This document shows, in pieces, positions 9,373 to 19,490 of a DNA stretch of 64,000 nucleotides. The position numbers and the translations under genes were made by a program. Each line of letters begins with the position of its first letter. Position 1 is the stretch's first letter. The DNA is from Pseudomonas sivasensis (GTDB taxonomy: Bacteria > Pseudomonadota > Gammaproteobacteria > Pseudomonadales > Pseudomonadaceae), in contig NZ_JAAOWU010000006.1 in assembly GCF_013778505.1 (NCBI RefSeq), positions 124,001 through 188,000 on the forward strand, in the 5' to 3' direction. Under the pieces are notes generated by a model, which was given only the letters and a program-made list of their open reading frames with translations, had not been told where the DNA came from and made no database searches.

Positions 9373-9654
9373 ATGAACAAACTTCTGGCACTGACTGCGG
9401 TACTGGCGCTTGCCGGCTGCACCACCACTTCTGATGTCTACCTAAAAAACGGCGAGCAAGGCCTGACCATCGACTGCTCCGGCGAAGCCAACTCTTGGGC
9501 CAGCTGCTACGAAAAAGCCGACGCCTCCTGCGCAGGCACCGGCTATCGCATCGTCGGCACAGAGGGCACGCCATCCTTGAAGGAAAGCGACAAGACCTTG
9601 GGCCAGGACGTCGGCAATTTTAAAAACCGCAGTGTGGTGGTGGTCTGCAAGTAA
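9373..9654 (+). CDS. Small lipoprotein, 93 residues
   Basis: The N-terminus MNKLLALTAVLALAGC is a clear type II signal peptide with lipobox LAGC, Cys at residue 16. The mature part has four further cysteines (DCSGE, ASCYEK, ASCAG, VVCK), likely two disulfides, and the glycine-containing turn GTGYRIVGTEG. It is probably attached to the outer membrane. The open frame continues upstream to 9274, but the lipobox fixes the start at 9373. Its function is unknown. Confidence 0.85.
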   Translation: MNKLLALTAVLALAGCTTTSDVYLKNGEQGLTIDCSGEANSWASCYEKADASCAGTGYRIVGTEGTPSLKESDKTLGQDVGNFKNRSVVVVCK

Positions 9655-9661
9655 CTGCAGG

Positions 9662-9892
9662 CTACAAGTGGATCTCGGCAAACTTGATGCCCAGCTCCCT
9701 TAGGATCTCGGTCAGCTCATCAAGGCTGGCAAAGGATTCGACCTCATCCTGATCATCGACCAGGAAATAACTGCGCCCCCCGCTTTTCTTGAAGAACACG
9801 ATCCATTCGCCAAGGTCGGCAGGATTCTGGATGACATGGGTCGCCGAGATTTGCCCCTCGGCATGCCGGGCTTGGACGTGTTCACGCTTCAT
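9662..9892 (-). CDS. Small hypothetical protein, 76 residues
   Basis: The product, MKREHVQARHAEGQISATHV..., reads like a compact alpha/beta domain: a central stretch GEWIVFFKKSGGRSYFLVDD, then an acidic helix ending in LRELGIKFAEI. It has no export signal. The ATG at 9892 has GGA at roughly 10 bases; an in-frame GTG at 9907 lacks a ribosome site. It lies downstream of the lipoprotein gene at 9915-10268 on the same strand and may be co-transcribed. I do not recognise a family. Confidence 0.65.
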   Translation of the reverse strand: MKREHVQARHAEGQISATHVIQNPADLGEWIVFFKKSGGRSYFLVDDQDEVESFASLDELTEILRELGIKFAEIHL

Positions 9893-9914
9893 ATCTGATT
9901 TTTCCACAACGGCA

Positions 9915-10268
9915 TCAGCCAGAAATGCATTCTTCCCCGGCCTTCTTTACGTCGCCCGGGCGGATCGGCACGTTGGACATGCTCTCGTACAGCTTGATGC
10001 TGCTACCACTGGAACGCTCGTCAATTTCGAAAATCGCCGAAGGATCGGCCGAGAACTTCTGTGGAACGATCACCTGCACGCCACCGTCCTTATGCGGTTC
10101 GATCTGGGGCGGCCGGCGGGTAGTAGATAGTTTCCGAACCACACACGCGGCGTATTCCTGGGGTTTCTTCCCGGAAATGACCGCCAGCGTCGGTGGGGTC
10201 TGCTTGATATCTGCAACCGAAGCACACCCACCTATCGCCAAGGCCAGAACCAACACACTCCACTTCAT
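9915..10268 (-). CDS. Predicted lipoprotein, 117 residues
   Basis: A type II signal peptide, MKWSVLVLALAIGGCAS, puts the lipidated Cys at residue 15. The mature domain contains one more Cys pair (AACVVRK and GEECISG) that could be disulfide-bonded. The sequence QVIVPQKFSADPSAIFEIDE reads like an immunoglobulin-type beta sheet. It is probably in the outer membrane. The function is unknown and no operon partner explains it. Confidence 0.8.
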   Translation of the reverse strand: MKWSVLVLALAIGGCASVADIKQTPPTLAVISGKKPQEYAACVVRKLSTTRRPPQIEPHKDGGVQVIVPQKFSADPSAIFEIDERSSGSSIKLYESMSNVPIRPGDVKKAGEECISG

Positions 10269-10481
10269 ACAAAATCTCCACTTAAAGACCCTACGACAGC
10301 CGGGATGGTAATTTTCTCCCGCCCACGTAGGATTTATCCCTGATTACTCGGTAAATAACTGTTTTAAATTGTCGACGACGTTGAAGACAGGCCGATAATA
10401 AACGCGCTGGGGCTGATAAACTCCATCTTAACCTACGTATCGTTCTGATTTTTCAGAAAAAGCCCTTCTGGAGACACCCTC

Positions 10482-10784
10482 ATGAAATTCATTCACCAGC
10501 GCGAGCACCTCAATGAGGGAGATATCGTCGTCATCGAATGCTCGCAGACTTGCAATATCCGCCTGATGAGCGATGCGAATTTTCGCAGCTTTAAAAATGG
10601 CGGCCGTCACACTTACCACGGCGGCGCGTTCGACAAGTTTCCCGCCAAGATCACTGCTCCCAGCACCGGATTTTGGAACATTACCCTGGATGTAGTGACC
10701 CGCCGCGCCATCAGCGTTACGCGCAAAGCCGCGCTGTCCCACAAGATTCGCATTGTACGTCGCACCAGCACCAAGCTGAGCTGA
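10482..10784 (+). CDS. DUF1883-family protein
   Basis: This 100-residue protein begins MKFIHQREHLNEGDIVVIECSQTCNIRLM and contains GGRHTYHGGAFDKFPAKI and ITLDVVTRR, hallmarks of the DUF1883 beta-rich domain. That domain is sometimes fused to TIR domains in other bacteria. Here it stands alone. A GGAG precedes the start at good distance. The next small gene begins 25 bases downstream and may share the transcript. The biochemical role is unknown. Confidence 0.8.
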   Translation: MKFIHQREHLNEGDIVVIECSQTCNIRLMSDANFRSFKNGGRHTYHGGAFDKFPAKITAPSTGFWNITLDVVTRRAISVTRKAALSHKIRIVRRTSTKLS

Positions 10785-10809
10785 TTCGAACACGCCACAG
10801 GAAATCACC

Positions 10810-10974
10810 GTGACCACCACCAAATACGTAATCAAGTACAAACTCAACGGCGAACGCCGCTTTGAGTTCGCCCAACTGACGACCAACAGCGTGGAAGAGG
10901 CCTTGCAGGCTTTGGCGAAAATCCATGATGCCAGTGATGTGATCACCGACATCAACGTGAGCAAGGCGCTGTAA
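10810..10974 (+). CDS. Small GTG-started protein, 54 residues
   Basis: This reading frame starts with GTG at 10810, preceded by AGGA at 10799-10802 with 7-base spacing. It encodes 54 residues beginning VTTTKYVIKYKLNGERRFEF and ending DINVSKAL. The prediction is beta-hairpin plus helix. It lies between the DUF1883 gene and alkB, four bases before the alkB start, so translational coupling with alkB is plausible. It has no recognised domain. The ribosome site and tight packing make it likely real. Confidence 0.65.
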   Translation: MTTTKYVIKYKLNGERRFEFAQLTTNSVEEALQALAKIHDASDVITDINVSKAL

Positions 10975-10978
10975 GAAC

Positions 10979-11644
10979 ATGCCCGGCCCCACAGCCGACC
11001 TTTTCGCCGATGACGCCTTGCAACAACCCGCAGGGCGCGAGCAAATTGGTGAACAGTCCTACGTATTACGGGGCTTCGCCCTGCCGTGGATTGAGCGGCT
11101 TCTGCCCGAGTTGCGGCGCGTGCTGGCTCAATCCCCGTTTCGGCAAATGGTCACCCCTGGTGGTTTCACCATGTCCGCGGCGCTGAGCAGTTGCGGCGCC
11201 CTGGGTTGGACCACCGACACCAGCGGTTACCGCTACAGCCCGCTGGACCCGCGCAGTCAACAACCGTGGCCGGCACTGCCCGATGTTTTGCGACAACTTG
11301 CCGTCCTGGCGGCGGCAGACGCCGGGTTTATCGACTTCGCGCCCGACGCTTGCCTGATCAACCGCTACGTACCAGGCGCCAAAATGTCGCTGCATCAAGA
11401 CAAGAATGAACGTCAGTACAGCGCGCCCGTGGTGTCGGTTTCGCTGGGGTTACCGGCGATTTTCCTTTTTGGTGGACACCAGCGCAGTGACAAAACCCAA
11501 AAGGTCTCGCTGTTCCATGGCGACGTGGTTGTCTGGGGCGGCGTTGACCGCCTGCGTTTCCATGGTGTGATGCCGATCAAGGAAGGCGTGCACCCGATCA
11601 TGGGCCCGCAACGCATCAACCTGACTTTTCGCACCGCTGGCTAA
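10979..11644 (+). CDS. alkB: Alpha-ketoglutarate-dependent DNA dioxygenase AlkB
   Basis: AlkB oxidatively removes methyl groups from N1-methyladenine and N3-methylcytosine, using Fe(II) and 2-oxoglutarate. The 221-residue protein has the iron triad H139, D141 (LHQDKNE) and H195 (RFHGV), the 2OG-binding N128-x-Y130, and R212/R218 in RINLTFR. It starts four bases after the small GTG gene and is followed by ada on the same strand, so the two repair genes sit side by side. Adaptive-response co-expression with ada is inferred, and no Ada box was identified. Confidence 0.95.
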   Translation: MPGPTADLFADDALQQPAGREQIGEQSYVLRGFALPWIERLLPELRRVLAQSPFRQMVTPGGFTMSAALSSCGALGWTTDTSGYRYSPLDPRSQQPWPALPDVLRQLAVLAAADAGFIDFAPDACLINRYVPGAKMSLHQDKNERQYSAPVVSVSLGLPAIFLFGGHQRSDKTQKVSLFHGDVVVWGGVDRLRFHGVMPIKEGVHPIMGPQRINLTFRTAG

Positions 11645-11719
11645 TTTGAGCGCAAGCTTCGGAGTGCCTGACCGGCGCGGCACGGCTAATCTGGCCGGGA
11701 TCCGTCAAGAGTGCCGAAC

Positions 11720-12766
11720 ATGACTACCGAACAAGATCCGCGCTGGGCGGCGATACTCGCCCGTGATTCCAAGGCCGACACGCTGTTCGTCTACGGTGTG
11801 AAAACCACCGGCGTGTATTGCCGTCCCAGCAGCGTCTCGCGCTTGCCGCGCCCGGAAAATATCGAATTCTTCGACACACCCGCGCAGGCCGAAGCAGCCG
11901 GTTATCGTCCCAGCAAACGCGCCGCCGGTGATCAGACTCAACGGGCCGCGCAAGACGCACAACGGGTGGCCGACGCCTGCCGCCATATCGAGCAGGCAGA
12001 AATCCCACCCAACCTCAACACCCTCGCCACCCTCGCCGGGCTGAGCCCTTTCCATTTCCATCGGATCTTCAAAGCCGTCACCGGCTTGACGCCGAAGGGC
12101 TACGCCAGCGCACATCGCTCACAAAAAGTGCGCAACGGACTCAAGGCAAAACAGACGGTGACCAATGCCTTGTACGACGCTGGCTTCAACTCTAATAGCC
12201 GCTTTTATGAATCAGCCGACCAGTTGCTGGGGATGAAACCCAGTGACTACAAGGCCGGCGGCACCAACAGTGCAATCCTGTTTGCTGTCGGAGAATGTTC
12301 ACTGGGTTCGATTCTGGTGGCCCAGAGCAGCCGCGGGGTGTGCGCGATCCTGCTAGGGGATGAGCCGGACCAACTGGTGCGTGACCTGCAAGACCAGTTT
12401 CCCAACGCTGACCTGGTGGGAGCCGACCACAACTTCGAACAGCTGATCGCACACGTCGTAGGTTTCATCGAGGCACCCGCCCTCGGGCTGGATTTGCCGT
12501 TGGACCTGCGCGGCACCGCATTCCAGCAACGGGTCTGGCAGGCGTTGCGCGATATACCGGTAGGCGACACCGCGAGCTATGGGCAAATTGCCGAGCGCAT
12601 TGGCGCGCCCAAGTCGTTCCGGGCTGTAGCCCAGGCCTGCGGCGCTAACTGTTTGGCGGTCGCGATTCCGTGTCACCGCGTGGTACGGAGCAATGGTGAT
12701 CTTTCCGGCTATCGCTGGGGCGTTGAGCGCAAGCAGCAATTGCTCGACCGTGAACGCGACCACTAA
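11720..12766 (+). CDS. ada: Ada-like regulator/methyltransferase with degenerate N-domain
   Basis: The 348-residue protein has the full Ada layout: N-terminal Ada Zn domain (1-72), AraC-type helix-turn-helix (about 80-178) and C-terminal O6-alkylguanine methyltransferase (about 185-345) with acceptor C318 in AIPCHRVV. In E. coli Ada four cysteines bind zinc (38, 42, 69, 72). Here only the first is kept (C34 in YCRPSS); the others are S38, S65 and A68. The methylphosphotriester sensor therefore cannot hold Zn in the usual way, and its transcriptional switch may be altered or lost. The C-terminal repair activity should be intact. A GTG at 11711 is an alternative start. Confidence 0.92.
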   Translation: MTTEQDPRWAAILARDSKADTLFVYGVKTTGVYCRPSSVSRLPRPENIEFFDTPAQAEAAGYRPSKRAAGDQTQRAAQDAQRVADACRHIEQAEIPPNLNTLATLAGLSPFHFHRIFKAVTGLTPKGYASAHRSQKVRNGLKAKQTVTNALYDAGFNSNSRFYESADQLLGMKPSDYKAGGTNSAILFAVGECSLGSILVAQSSRGVCAILLGDEPDQLVRDLQDQFPNADLVGADHNFEQLIAHVVGFIEAPALGLDLPLDLRGTAFQQRVWQALRDIPVGDTASYGQIAERIGAPKSFRAVAQACGANCLAVAIPCHRVVRSNGDLSGYRWGVERKQQLLDRERDH

Positions 12767-12872
12767 ACCCGCACGAAAACGCAACGTCGTCCAGTGAATA
12801 AAACGGACTGGCCGCACAGCGGATGCCCTGCTAAAACAGCGAAAAGTCCGACGATCGCTGGAGACGCACCCC

Positions 12873-13931
12873 ATGAGCAACTGGCCAGACACGCGCATTC
12901 TCGACCTATTGGGCATCGACCTGCCCATCATTCAGGCGCCCATGGCCGGTGCCACTACCGCTGCAATGGTCATTGCGGCCTGCCAAGCCGGTGCACTCGG
13001 CTCAATGCCTGCGGCGACACTGAGTATCGAGCAACTGCGCGAGGCGCTGACCACTATTCGCCACGCCAACGCCCGCCCTATCAACGTCAACTTCTTCTGC
13101 CACCAGCCGCCCGAAGCAGATGAAGCGCGGGATCGCCGCTGGAAGGCGTTGCTGGAGCCTTACTACCGTGAATTGGGCGCTGACTTTGAAGCGCCTCCCC
13201 CTGTCAGTGACCGCGCCCCGTTCAACGACGCTGCCTGCCGGGTAGTGGAAGAATTCCGACCCGAAGTCGTCAGTTTCCACTTCGGCCTGCCGGAAACATC
13301 CTTGTTGGACCGGGTAAAAGCCACCGGCGCCCGGGTGTTGTCGTCGGCCACCACAGTGGAAGAGGCCGTTTGGCTTGAACAGCACGGTTGCGACGCAATT
13401 ATCGCCATGGGCAGCGAGGCCGGCGGGCATAGAGGATTATTCCTCAGTGATGACCTCAACACGCAGATAGGTCTGTTCGCCCTCTTACCCCAGATCGTCG
13501 ACGCCGTGAAGGTGCCAGTGATTGCCGCCGGTGGTGTTGGCGATGCACGGGGTATTGTCGCGGCGTTTGCCTTGGGGGCGAGCGCGGTACAAATCGGCAC
13601 AGCGTATTTATTCACGCCTGAAGCGACGGTCAGCGCGTCCCATCACCGCGCACTGCGTCACGCACAGGCCAGCGAAACTGCGCTGACCAACCTGTTCACC
13701 GGCCGTCCGGCGCGAGGCATCGTCAACCGGGTGATGCGTGAACTGGGTGCAATCAACCCGGCAGCACCCGCGTTTCCGCGTGCTGGCGGCGCTTTGATGC
13801 CCCTCAAGGCCAAGGATGAAGCGGGTTTCAGCAACCTGTGGTCAGGCCAGGCACTGCGCCTTGGCAAAGACATGACGACCTACGACCTGACCCGCGAACT
13901 GGCCGAACAAACGCTGGCCAAACTTAAATAG
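12873..13931 (+). CDS. Nitronate monooxygenase family flavoenzyme
   Basis: This is a 352-residue TIM-barrel FMN protein of the nitronate monooxygenase (2-nitropropane dioxygenase-like) family, which oxidises nitronates such as propionate-3-nitronate. The motifs PIIQAPMAG, GALGSMPAA, AIIAMGSEAGGHRG (with the catalytic-type His) and VIAAGGVGDARGI with the phosphate-binding glycines are visible. It starts after GGAG (12858-12861) at usable spacing and stands alone between ada and modA. Exact substrate is unknown. Confidence 0.9.
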   Translation: MSNWPDTRILDLLGIDLPIIQAPMAGATTAAMVIAACQAGALGSMPAATLSIEQLREALTTIRHANARPINVNFFCHQPPEADEARDRRWKALLEPYYRELGADFEAPPPVSDRAPFNDAACRVVEEFRPEVVSFHFGLPETSLLDRVKATGARVLSSATTVEEAVWLEQHGCDAIIAMGSEAGGHRGLFLSDDLNTQIGLFALLPQIVDAVKVPVIAAGGVGDARGIVAAFALGASAVQIGTAYLFTPEATVSASHHRALRHAQASETALTNLFTGRPARGIVNRVMRELGAINPAAPAFPRAGGALMPLKAKDEAGFSNLWSGQALRLGKDMTTYDLTRELAEQTLAKLK

Positions 13932-13972
13932 CCCAGAAATAGGTGGCAACTTTGCGCTGTACCGGGGATGGT

Positions 13973-14004
13973 TAACCGCTATATATTCCAATACATAGCG
14001 GTTA
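13973..14004 (+). promoter_or_regulatory. ModE-type operator upstream of modA
   Basis: CGCTATATA (13977-13985), six bases, then TACATAGCG (13992-14000), extended outward by TAACC/GGTTA. This matches the ModE box pattern CGNTATATA-N6-TATATANCG with one change. It lies 45 bases upstream of modA, where a molybdate-bound repressor would block transcription. The modE gene itself is not in the window. Confidence 0.8.
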
Positions 14005-14018
14005 GCCCTTCTCCCTAG

Positions 14019-14807
<789 letters not shown>

Positions 14808-15488
14808 ATGCCCCTATCGAGTGCCGATTTTTCCGCTATCTGGTTGACCATCAAACTGGCGTCACTGACCACCGTGATCCTGCTGGTCATCGGCACTCCA
14901 ATTGCCCTGTGGCTGTCGCGCACCCGCTCCTGGTGGCGCGGTCCCATCGGCGCGATAGTGGCCCTGCCGCTGGTGTTGCCACCCACGGTAATCGGCTTTT
15001 ACCTGCTGCTGACCATGGGCCCCCATGGCTACTTCGGCCAGTTCACCCAATGGCTCGGCCTGGGCACCCTCACCTTCAGTTTCGCCGGGCTCGTCATTGG
15101 TTCGGTGATCTATTCCATGCCGTTCGTGGTGCAGCCGTTGCAAAACGCCTTCTCCGCCATCGGCACTCGCCCATTGGAAGTGGCCGCGACCTTGCGCGCC
15201 AATCCATGGGATACATTCTTTACGGTCATCCTGCCCCTGGCGCGCCCGGGGTTTATCACTGCCTCGATCCTCGGATTTGCCCACACTGTCGGTGAGTTTG
15301 GCGTGGTGCTGATGATCGGCGGCAATATCCCGGACAAGACCCGCGTGGTCTCGGTGCAGATCTACGACCATGTTGAAGCCATGGAATACGCCCAGGCCCA
15401 TTGGCTGGCCGGCGCCATGGTGGTGTTCGCGTTCCTCGTGTTGCTGGCGCTCTACTCCAGCCGTAAAACCAAGATGGGCTGGAGCTGA
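14808..15488 (+). CDS. modB: Molybdate ABC transporter permease
   Basis: This 226-residue inner-membrane protein has about five membrane segments and the cytoplasmic EAA loop ([25 protein letters not shown], near 124-148) that docks on ModC. The start codon directly follows the modA stop and the stop overlaps the modC start by one base, indicating translational coupling. Confidence 0.95.
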   Translation: MPLSSADFSAIWLTIKLASLTTVILLVIGTPIALWLSRTRSWWRGPIGAIVALPLVLPPTVIGFYLLLTMGPHGYFGQFTQWLGLGTLTFSFAGLVIGSVIYSMPFVVQPLQNAFSAIGTRPLEVAATLRANPWDTFFTVILPLARPGFITASILGFAHTVGEFGVVLMIGGNIPDKTRVVSVQIYDHVEAMEYAQAHWLAGAMVVFAFLVLLALYSSRKTKMGWS

Positions 15489-16573
15489 TGTCGATGATTG
15501 ATGTACGCCTGCAACTCAACTATTCCGGCTTTGCCCTGGAGGTGGACCTCCATCTTCCAGGGCGTGGTGTCACCGCGCTGTACGGGCATTCCGGCTCCGG
15601 CAAGACCACCTGCCTGCGCTGCATCGCCGGGCTGGAGCGCGCCGCCGACGGTTTTATCCAGGTCAACAATGACGTCTGGCAAGACAGCCGCAGCGGGTTG
15701 TTCGTACCGCCTCATAAGCGCGCGCTGGGTTATGTGTTTCAGGAGGCCAGCCTGTTCCCGCATTTGTCGGTGCGGGCCAACCTGGAGTTTGGTCTCAAAC
15801 GCATTCCCCGCCAGCAGCGCCGGGTGGACATGGCCCAGGCCACGGAGCTGTTGGGGATCGGTCACCTACTTGAGCGAAACCCCCAGCACTTGTCCGGCGG
15901 TGAACGCCAGCGCATCGGCATCGCCCGCGCCTTGCTCACCAGCCCGAAACTGCTGTTGATGGATGAACCGTTGGCCGCCCTCGACAGCCAGCGAAAAAAT
16001 GAAATCCTGCCTTACCTGGAACGCCTACACGACGAACTGGACATCCCGGTGCTGTACGTCAGCCATGCCCAGGATGAAGTCGCGCGCCTGGCCGACCACA
16101 TCGTGCTGCTCAGTGACGGCAAGGCGTTGGCCAGCGGCCCGATCGGCGAAACCCTGGCGCGGCTCGACCTGCCGTTGGCGCGGGGCGACGATGCCGGCGT
16201 GGTGATCAACGGCACCGTCAGTGCCTATGACGCGGACTATCAGTTGCTGACGCTGCATCTGCCCGACAGCGCCCTGTCCATGCGCGTGGCCCATGCACCG
16301 CTGGCCGTGGGCAAAGCGCTGCGGGTCAAGGTGCAGGCGCGAGACGTCAGCCTCAGCCTGCAAGGATCGGAACCGAGCAGCATCCTCAACCGCTTGCCGG
16401 TAACGGTCATCCAGGAAATACCCGCAGACAACAGCGCCCACGTACTTGTACGCCTGGAAGCCGAGGGCACGCCCCTGCTGGCGCGCATCACCCGCTTCTC
16501 CCGCGACCAGTTGCACCTGCATCCTGGCCAGACGCTGTGGGCACAAATCAAGGCAGTCGCGGTACTGGCGTAA
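15488..16573 (+). CDS. modC: Molybdate ABC transporter ATP-binding protein
   Basis: The 361-residue ATPase has Walker [10 protein letters not shown] near residue 34, the signature [15 protein letters not shown], Walker [12 protein letters not shown] and a switch His (YVSHAQDE). The C-terminal region from about 290 is the Mop/TOBE molybdate-sensing domain ([31 protein letters not shown]). Its start overlaps modB. A second ATG two codons later is an alternative start. Confidence 0.95.
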   Translation: MSMIDVRLQLNYSGFALEVDLHLPGRGVTALYGHSGSGKTTCLRCIAGLERAADGFIQVNNDVWQDSRSGLFVPPHKRALGYVFQEASLFPHLSVRANLEFGLKRIPRQQRRVDMAQATELLGIGHLLERNPQHLSGGERQRIGIARALLTSPKLLLMDEPLAALDSQRKNEILPYLERLHDELDIPVLYVSHAQDEVARLADHIVLLSDGKALASGPIGETLARLDLPLARGDDAGVVINGTVSAYDADYQLLTLHLPDSALSMRVAHAPLAVGKALRVKVQARDVSLSLQGSEPSSILNRLPVTVIQEIPADNSAHVLVRLEAEGTPLLARITRFSRDQLHLHPGQTLWAQIKAVAVLA

Positions 16574-16645
16574 CCATTTGGCACGACCGCAAAACGCTGT
16601 GGTCAATCAGACATACCGGCCTGATTTGTTGCCAAGGAACCCGCT

Positions 16646-17674
16646 ATGCCTGACTCCGCGATCCCCGCCGACCTGCCCCGCGACCTGCATTACGTTGACG
16701 ACACCCAGCCCGGCATTCGCCGCAAACATGTGCGCGGCAAGTTCCAGTATTTCAATGCCAAGGCTGAGCGCATCACAGACAAGGACGAAATCAAACGTCT
16801 GAACGCCCTCGCCGTCCCGCCCGCCTACACCGACGTGTGGATCTGCGCCGACCCGCGTGGCCATCTGCAAGCCACCGGACGCGACGCCCGTGGACGCAAG
16901 CAATACCGCTACCACCCACGCTGGCGCGAAGTGCGCGACACCGACAAATACTCACGCCTGCAAGCGTTCGGTAGCGCACTGCCCAAGCTGCGCAAGCAGC
17001 TGGAAGCGCAACTGGCCGAACCCGGTTTTACCCGAGAAAAAGTGCTGGCCACGGTTGTGATGCTGCTGGACGCCACCTTGATCCGAGTCGGCAATACCCA
17101 GTACGCACGCGACAACAAGTCCTACGGTTTGACCACGCTGCGTAACCGCCATGTGGACGTCAAGGGCAGCGAGATTCAGTTCCAGTTTCGCGGCAAAAGC
17201 GGCGTGGAGCATCAGGTCAGCGTCAAGGATCGACGCTTGGCGAATGTGGTCAAGCGCTGCATGGAATTGCCCGGGCAGGATCTGTTTCAGTATCTGGACG
17301 AAGACGGCGAGCGGCGCACCGTCAGTTCCCATGATGTAAATGCGTACCTGCACAGCCTCACCGGCGCCGACTTCACCGCCAAGGACTATCGCACCTGGGC
17401 CGGCACCGCCATGGCGCTCGCCGTGTTGCGTGAGTTGGAGTGGCAGCCCGAATCCGACGCCAAACGGCATGTGGTGGCCATGGTCAAGGACGTGGCCCGG
17501 CAGTTGGGCAATACACCGGCAGTGTGCCGCAAGTGCTATATCCATCCGGCAGTGCTGGAGCATTTCAGCCTGGGCGAACTGCACACCTTACCCAAGCCTC
17601 GGGTGCGCAAAGGGCTCAAGGCTGAGGAAGTCGCACTGGCCATGTTCCTTGAACAGCTCGCCAAGGCGAGTTAG
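16646..17674 (+). CDS. DNA topoisomerase IB (poxvirus type)
   Basis: This enzyme relaxes supercoils through a 3'-phosphotyrosine. The 342-residue protein has the small N-terminal domain (1-95) and the catalytic domain. Visible catalytic residues are R147 (LIRVGNTQYAR), K184 region, R249 (KDYRTWAGT) and the nucleophile Y298 (CRKCYIHPAV). Bacterial TopIB is patchily distributed but common in Pseudomonas. AAGGA precedes the start. It is monocistronic or followed by the ABC-F gene 124 bases downstream. Confidence 0.93.
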   Translation: MPDSAIPADLPRDLHYVDDTQPGIRRKHVRGKFQYFNAKAERITDKDEIKRLNALAVPPAYTDVWICADPRGHLQATGRDARGRKQYRYHPRWREVRDTDKYSRLQAFGSALPKLRKQLEAQLAEPGFTREKVLATVVMLLDATLIRVGNTQYARDNKSYGLTTLRNRHVDVKGSEIQFQFRGKSGVEHQVSVKDRRLANVVKRCMELPGQDLFQYLDEDGERRTVSSHDVNAYLHSLTGADFTAKDYRTWAGTAMALAVLRELEWQPESDAKRHVVAMVKDVARQLGNTPAVCRKCYIHPAVLEHFSLGELHTLPKPRVRKGLKAEEVALAMFLEQLAKAS

Positions 17675-17798
17675 GCTCTGTCTCCTTTCTGCCCCATGGG
17701 ATGACCGCCGACGTGAACCACTAAGCCTTCCAGAATGTACCTGCAACGAGCCGCCTGGCGTGCTTGTTGGCCTGTTCGACATTGCTTTGGAGGTGCTG

Positions 17799-19421
17799 AT
17801 GACTCACGTCAACCGGCTGCCCGCGTTGGTTTCCCTGCAACACCTATCTTTCCAATTCGCCAACGGCGAAACCCTGCTGGAAGACCTCACGCTGTCCATC
17901 GACCTTACGCCCACCGGGATTGTGGGGCGCAATGGCCGGGGCAAAAGTGTTCTCGCCAAGCTGATCGCCGGGTTGCTTTCACCCTCCTCCGGCGCGCTGG
18001 ATCGCCCGCCAAACGTGGCATATGTGCCACAGGCGGTTGTCGTCGAACCGGGGGATACCGTCGCCCAACTCACGGGAATCGCAGACGCCTTGGCGGCGTT
18101 GGAGCGCATGGCCCAAGGCACCGCCAGCGTGGAAGATCTGGCATTGATCAATGAACGCTGGGACCTCGCCGACCGCTTACGCAGCGCTTTGGATACAGCG
18201 GGGTTGTCACAGCTGAGTGCCAGCACGCCTGCCGAGCAACTCAGCGGTGGCCAACTGGCGCGGGTTGTGGTGATCGGTGCGCTGTTGTCTGCGCCGCAGT
18301 TGCTGGTGCTTGATGAGCCCACCAACCACCTCGACAGCGCAGGCCGCTCGTGGCTGCTGCGGGTTCTGGCTGATTGGCGTGGCGGCCTGGTGGTGGTCAG
18401 CCATGATCGGCAGTTGCTCAATAGCCTGGGGCGCATCATCGAGCTGTCGCCCCTCGGCGTGCGGGTGTATGGCGGTAATTACGATGCCTATCGCGTGCAA
18501 CGAGACAACCAACAGCAGGCCGCTGTCGCCGCATTGGAGCACGCACGCCTGGAGCGCAGCCGCGAACGCAAGCGCCTGCAAAAGGACCACGACAGCCTGC
18601 AACGCAACGCAGCCCACTCCCGCAAGCAGGCGCAAGTCGCCAACATTGACCGTTTCACCAAGGCACGCTGGAAAGGCGCAGCCACACAAATCGTCAGCAC
18701 CGTACGCAGCGCCCATCGGCACCGCAAAGAAGATCTGGACAGCCACGTGCGCCAGGCTTACGAGCGGGTGCAGGATGAGTCAACAACGTTGCTCGCATTA
18801 CCGGCGTCGACGGTGCCCAGCGGGCGCACAGTCGCGACCTTAATCGATGCCCAACTGCCGTGGCTGCCCGCGAGGTGCGTCAACATGCACCTCACAGGCC
18901 CGGTACGTGTCGCGGTGCATGGGCCGAACGGTTGCGGCAAGTCCACGCTGCTCAAGCTGTTGGCTGGCCAATGGCAAGCGGTCACGGGGCAATGCCGCGT
19001 GCACGTGCCCAGTGCCTACATTGATCAGCATCTCACCCTGCTGGACAACCAGCGCTCGATCATCGAACAGCTCAACCTGCTCGGTACGCCGCTGACCGAA
19101 GCCGAGTTGCGTGCGCGCCTGGCCTTGCTGCAACTGGACGCCCTGCGCGTGACACAACCCGCGGTGCAACTCAGCGGCGGCGAACGTTTGAAAGCCGCGA
19201 TGGCGATTGCCCTGTGGCGCCACGTGCCCGCGCAACTGTTGCTGCTCGACGAGCCTACCAATCACTTGGACCTGGAATCGGTGAGGGCTTTTGAGCAGGC
19301 GCTGCAAGGGTTTAGCGGAGCGATGGTGGTGGTGTCTCATGATGAGGCGTTTGTGCAGGCGATCGGGCCGACGCACCGCTTGAACTGGACGCAGGAGGGC
19401 TGGCGCCTGGAAGCTGTCTGA
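17799..19421 (+). CDS. ABC-F family ATPase
   Basis: The 540-residue soluble protein has two ATP-binding domains and no membrane segment, as in ABC-F proteins that act on the ribosome. Domain one shows GRNGRGKSVLAKL, LSGGQLARVV and LLVLDEPTNHLD. The linker (about 235-330) is a long basic helical pair (ERSRERKRLQKDHDSLQRN). Domain two shows GPNGCGKSTLLKLL, LSGGERLKAAMA and LLLLDEPTNHLDLES. GGAGG at 17789-17793 fixes the ATG at 17799; the frame is open far upstream only because it shadows the topoisomerase gene. The subgroup and any antibiotic-resistance role are not clear. Confidence 0.92.
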   Translation: MTHVNRLPALVSLQHLSFQFANGETLLEDLTLSIDLTPTGIVGRNGRGKSVLAKLIAGLLSPSSGALDRPPNVAYVPQAVVVEPGDTVAQLTGIADALAALERMAQGTASVEDLALINERWDLADRLRSALDTAGLSQLSASTPAEQLSGGQLARVVVIGALLSAPQLLVLDEPTNHLDSAGRSWLLRVLADWRGGLVVVSHDRQLLNSLGRIIELSPLGVRVYGGNYDAYRVQRDNQQQAAVAALEHARLERSRERKRLQKDHDSLQRNAAHSRKQAQVANIDRFTKARWKGAATQIVSTVRSAHRHRKEDLDSHVRQAYERVQDESTTLLALPASTVPSGRTVATLIDAQLPWLPARCVNMHLTGPVRVAVHGPNGCGKSTLLKLLAGQWQAVTGQCRVHVPSAYIDQHLTLLDNQRSIIEQLNLLGTPLTEAELRARLALLQLDALRVTQPAVQLSGGERLKAAMAIALWRHVPAQLLLLDEPTNHLDLESVRAFEQALQGFSGAMVVVSHDEAFVQAIGPTHRLNWTQEGWRLEAV

Positions 19422-19490
19422 GGTCATTGCATGCGTGGTCAAAGCGCCCTACCGTAGTGGCCGGATAATCTCACCGTGGAGCCCGGTCCT

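Noticed and set aside
17340..17798. In-frame extension of the ABC-F gene upstream of 17799
   Set aside because: It is a shadow frame of topoisomerase IB, and GGAGG marks the ATG at 17799.
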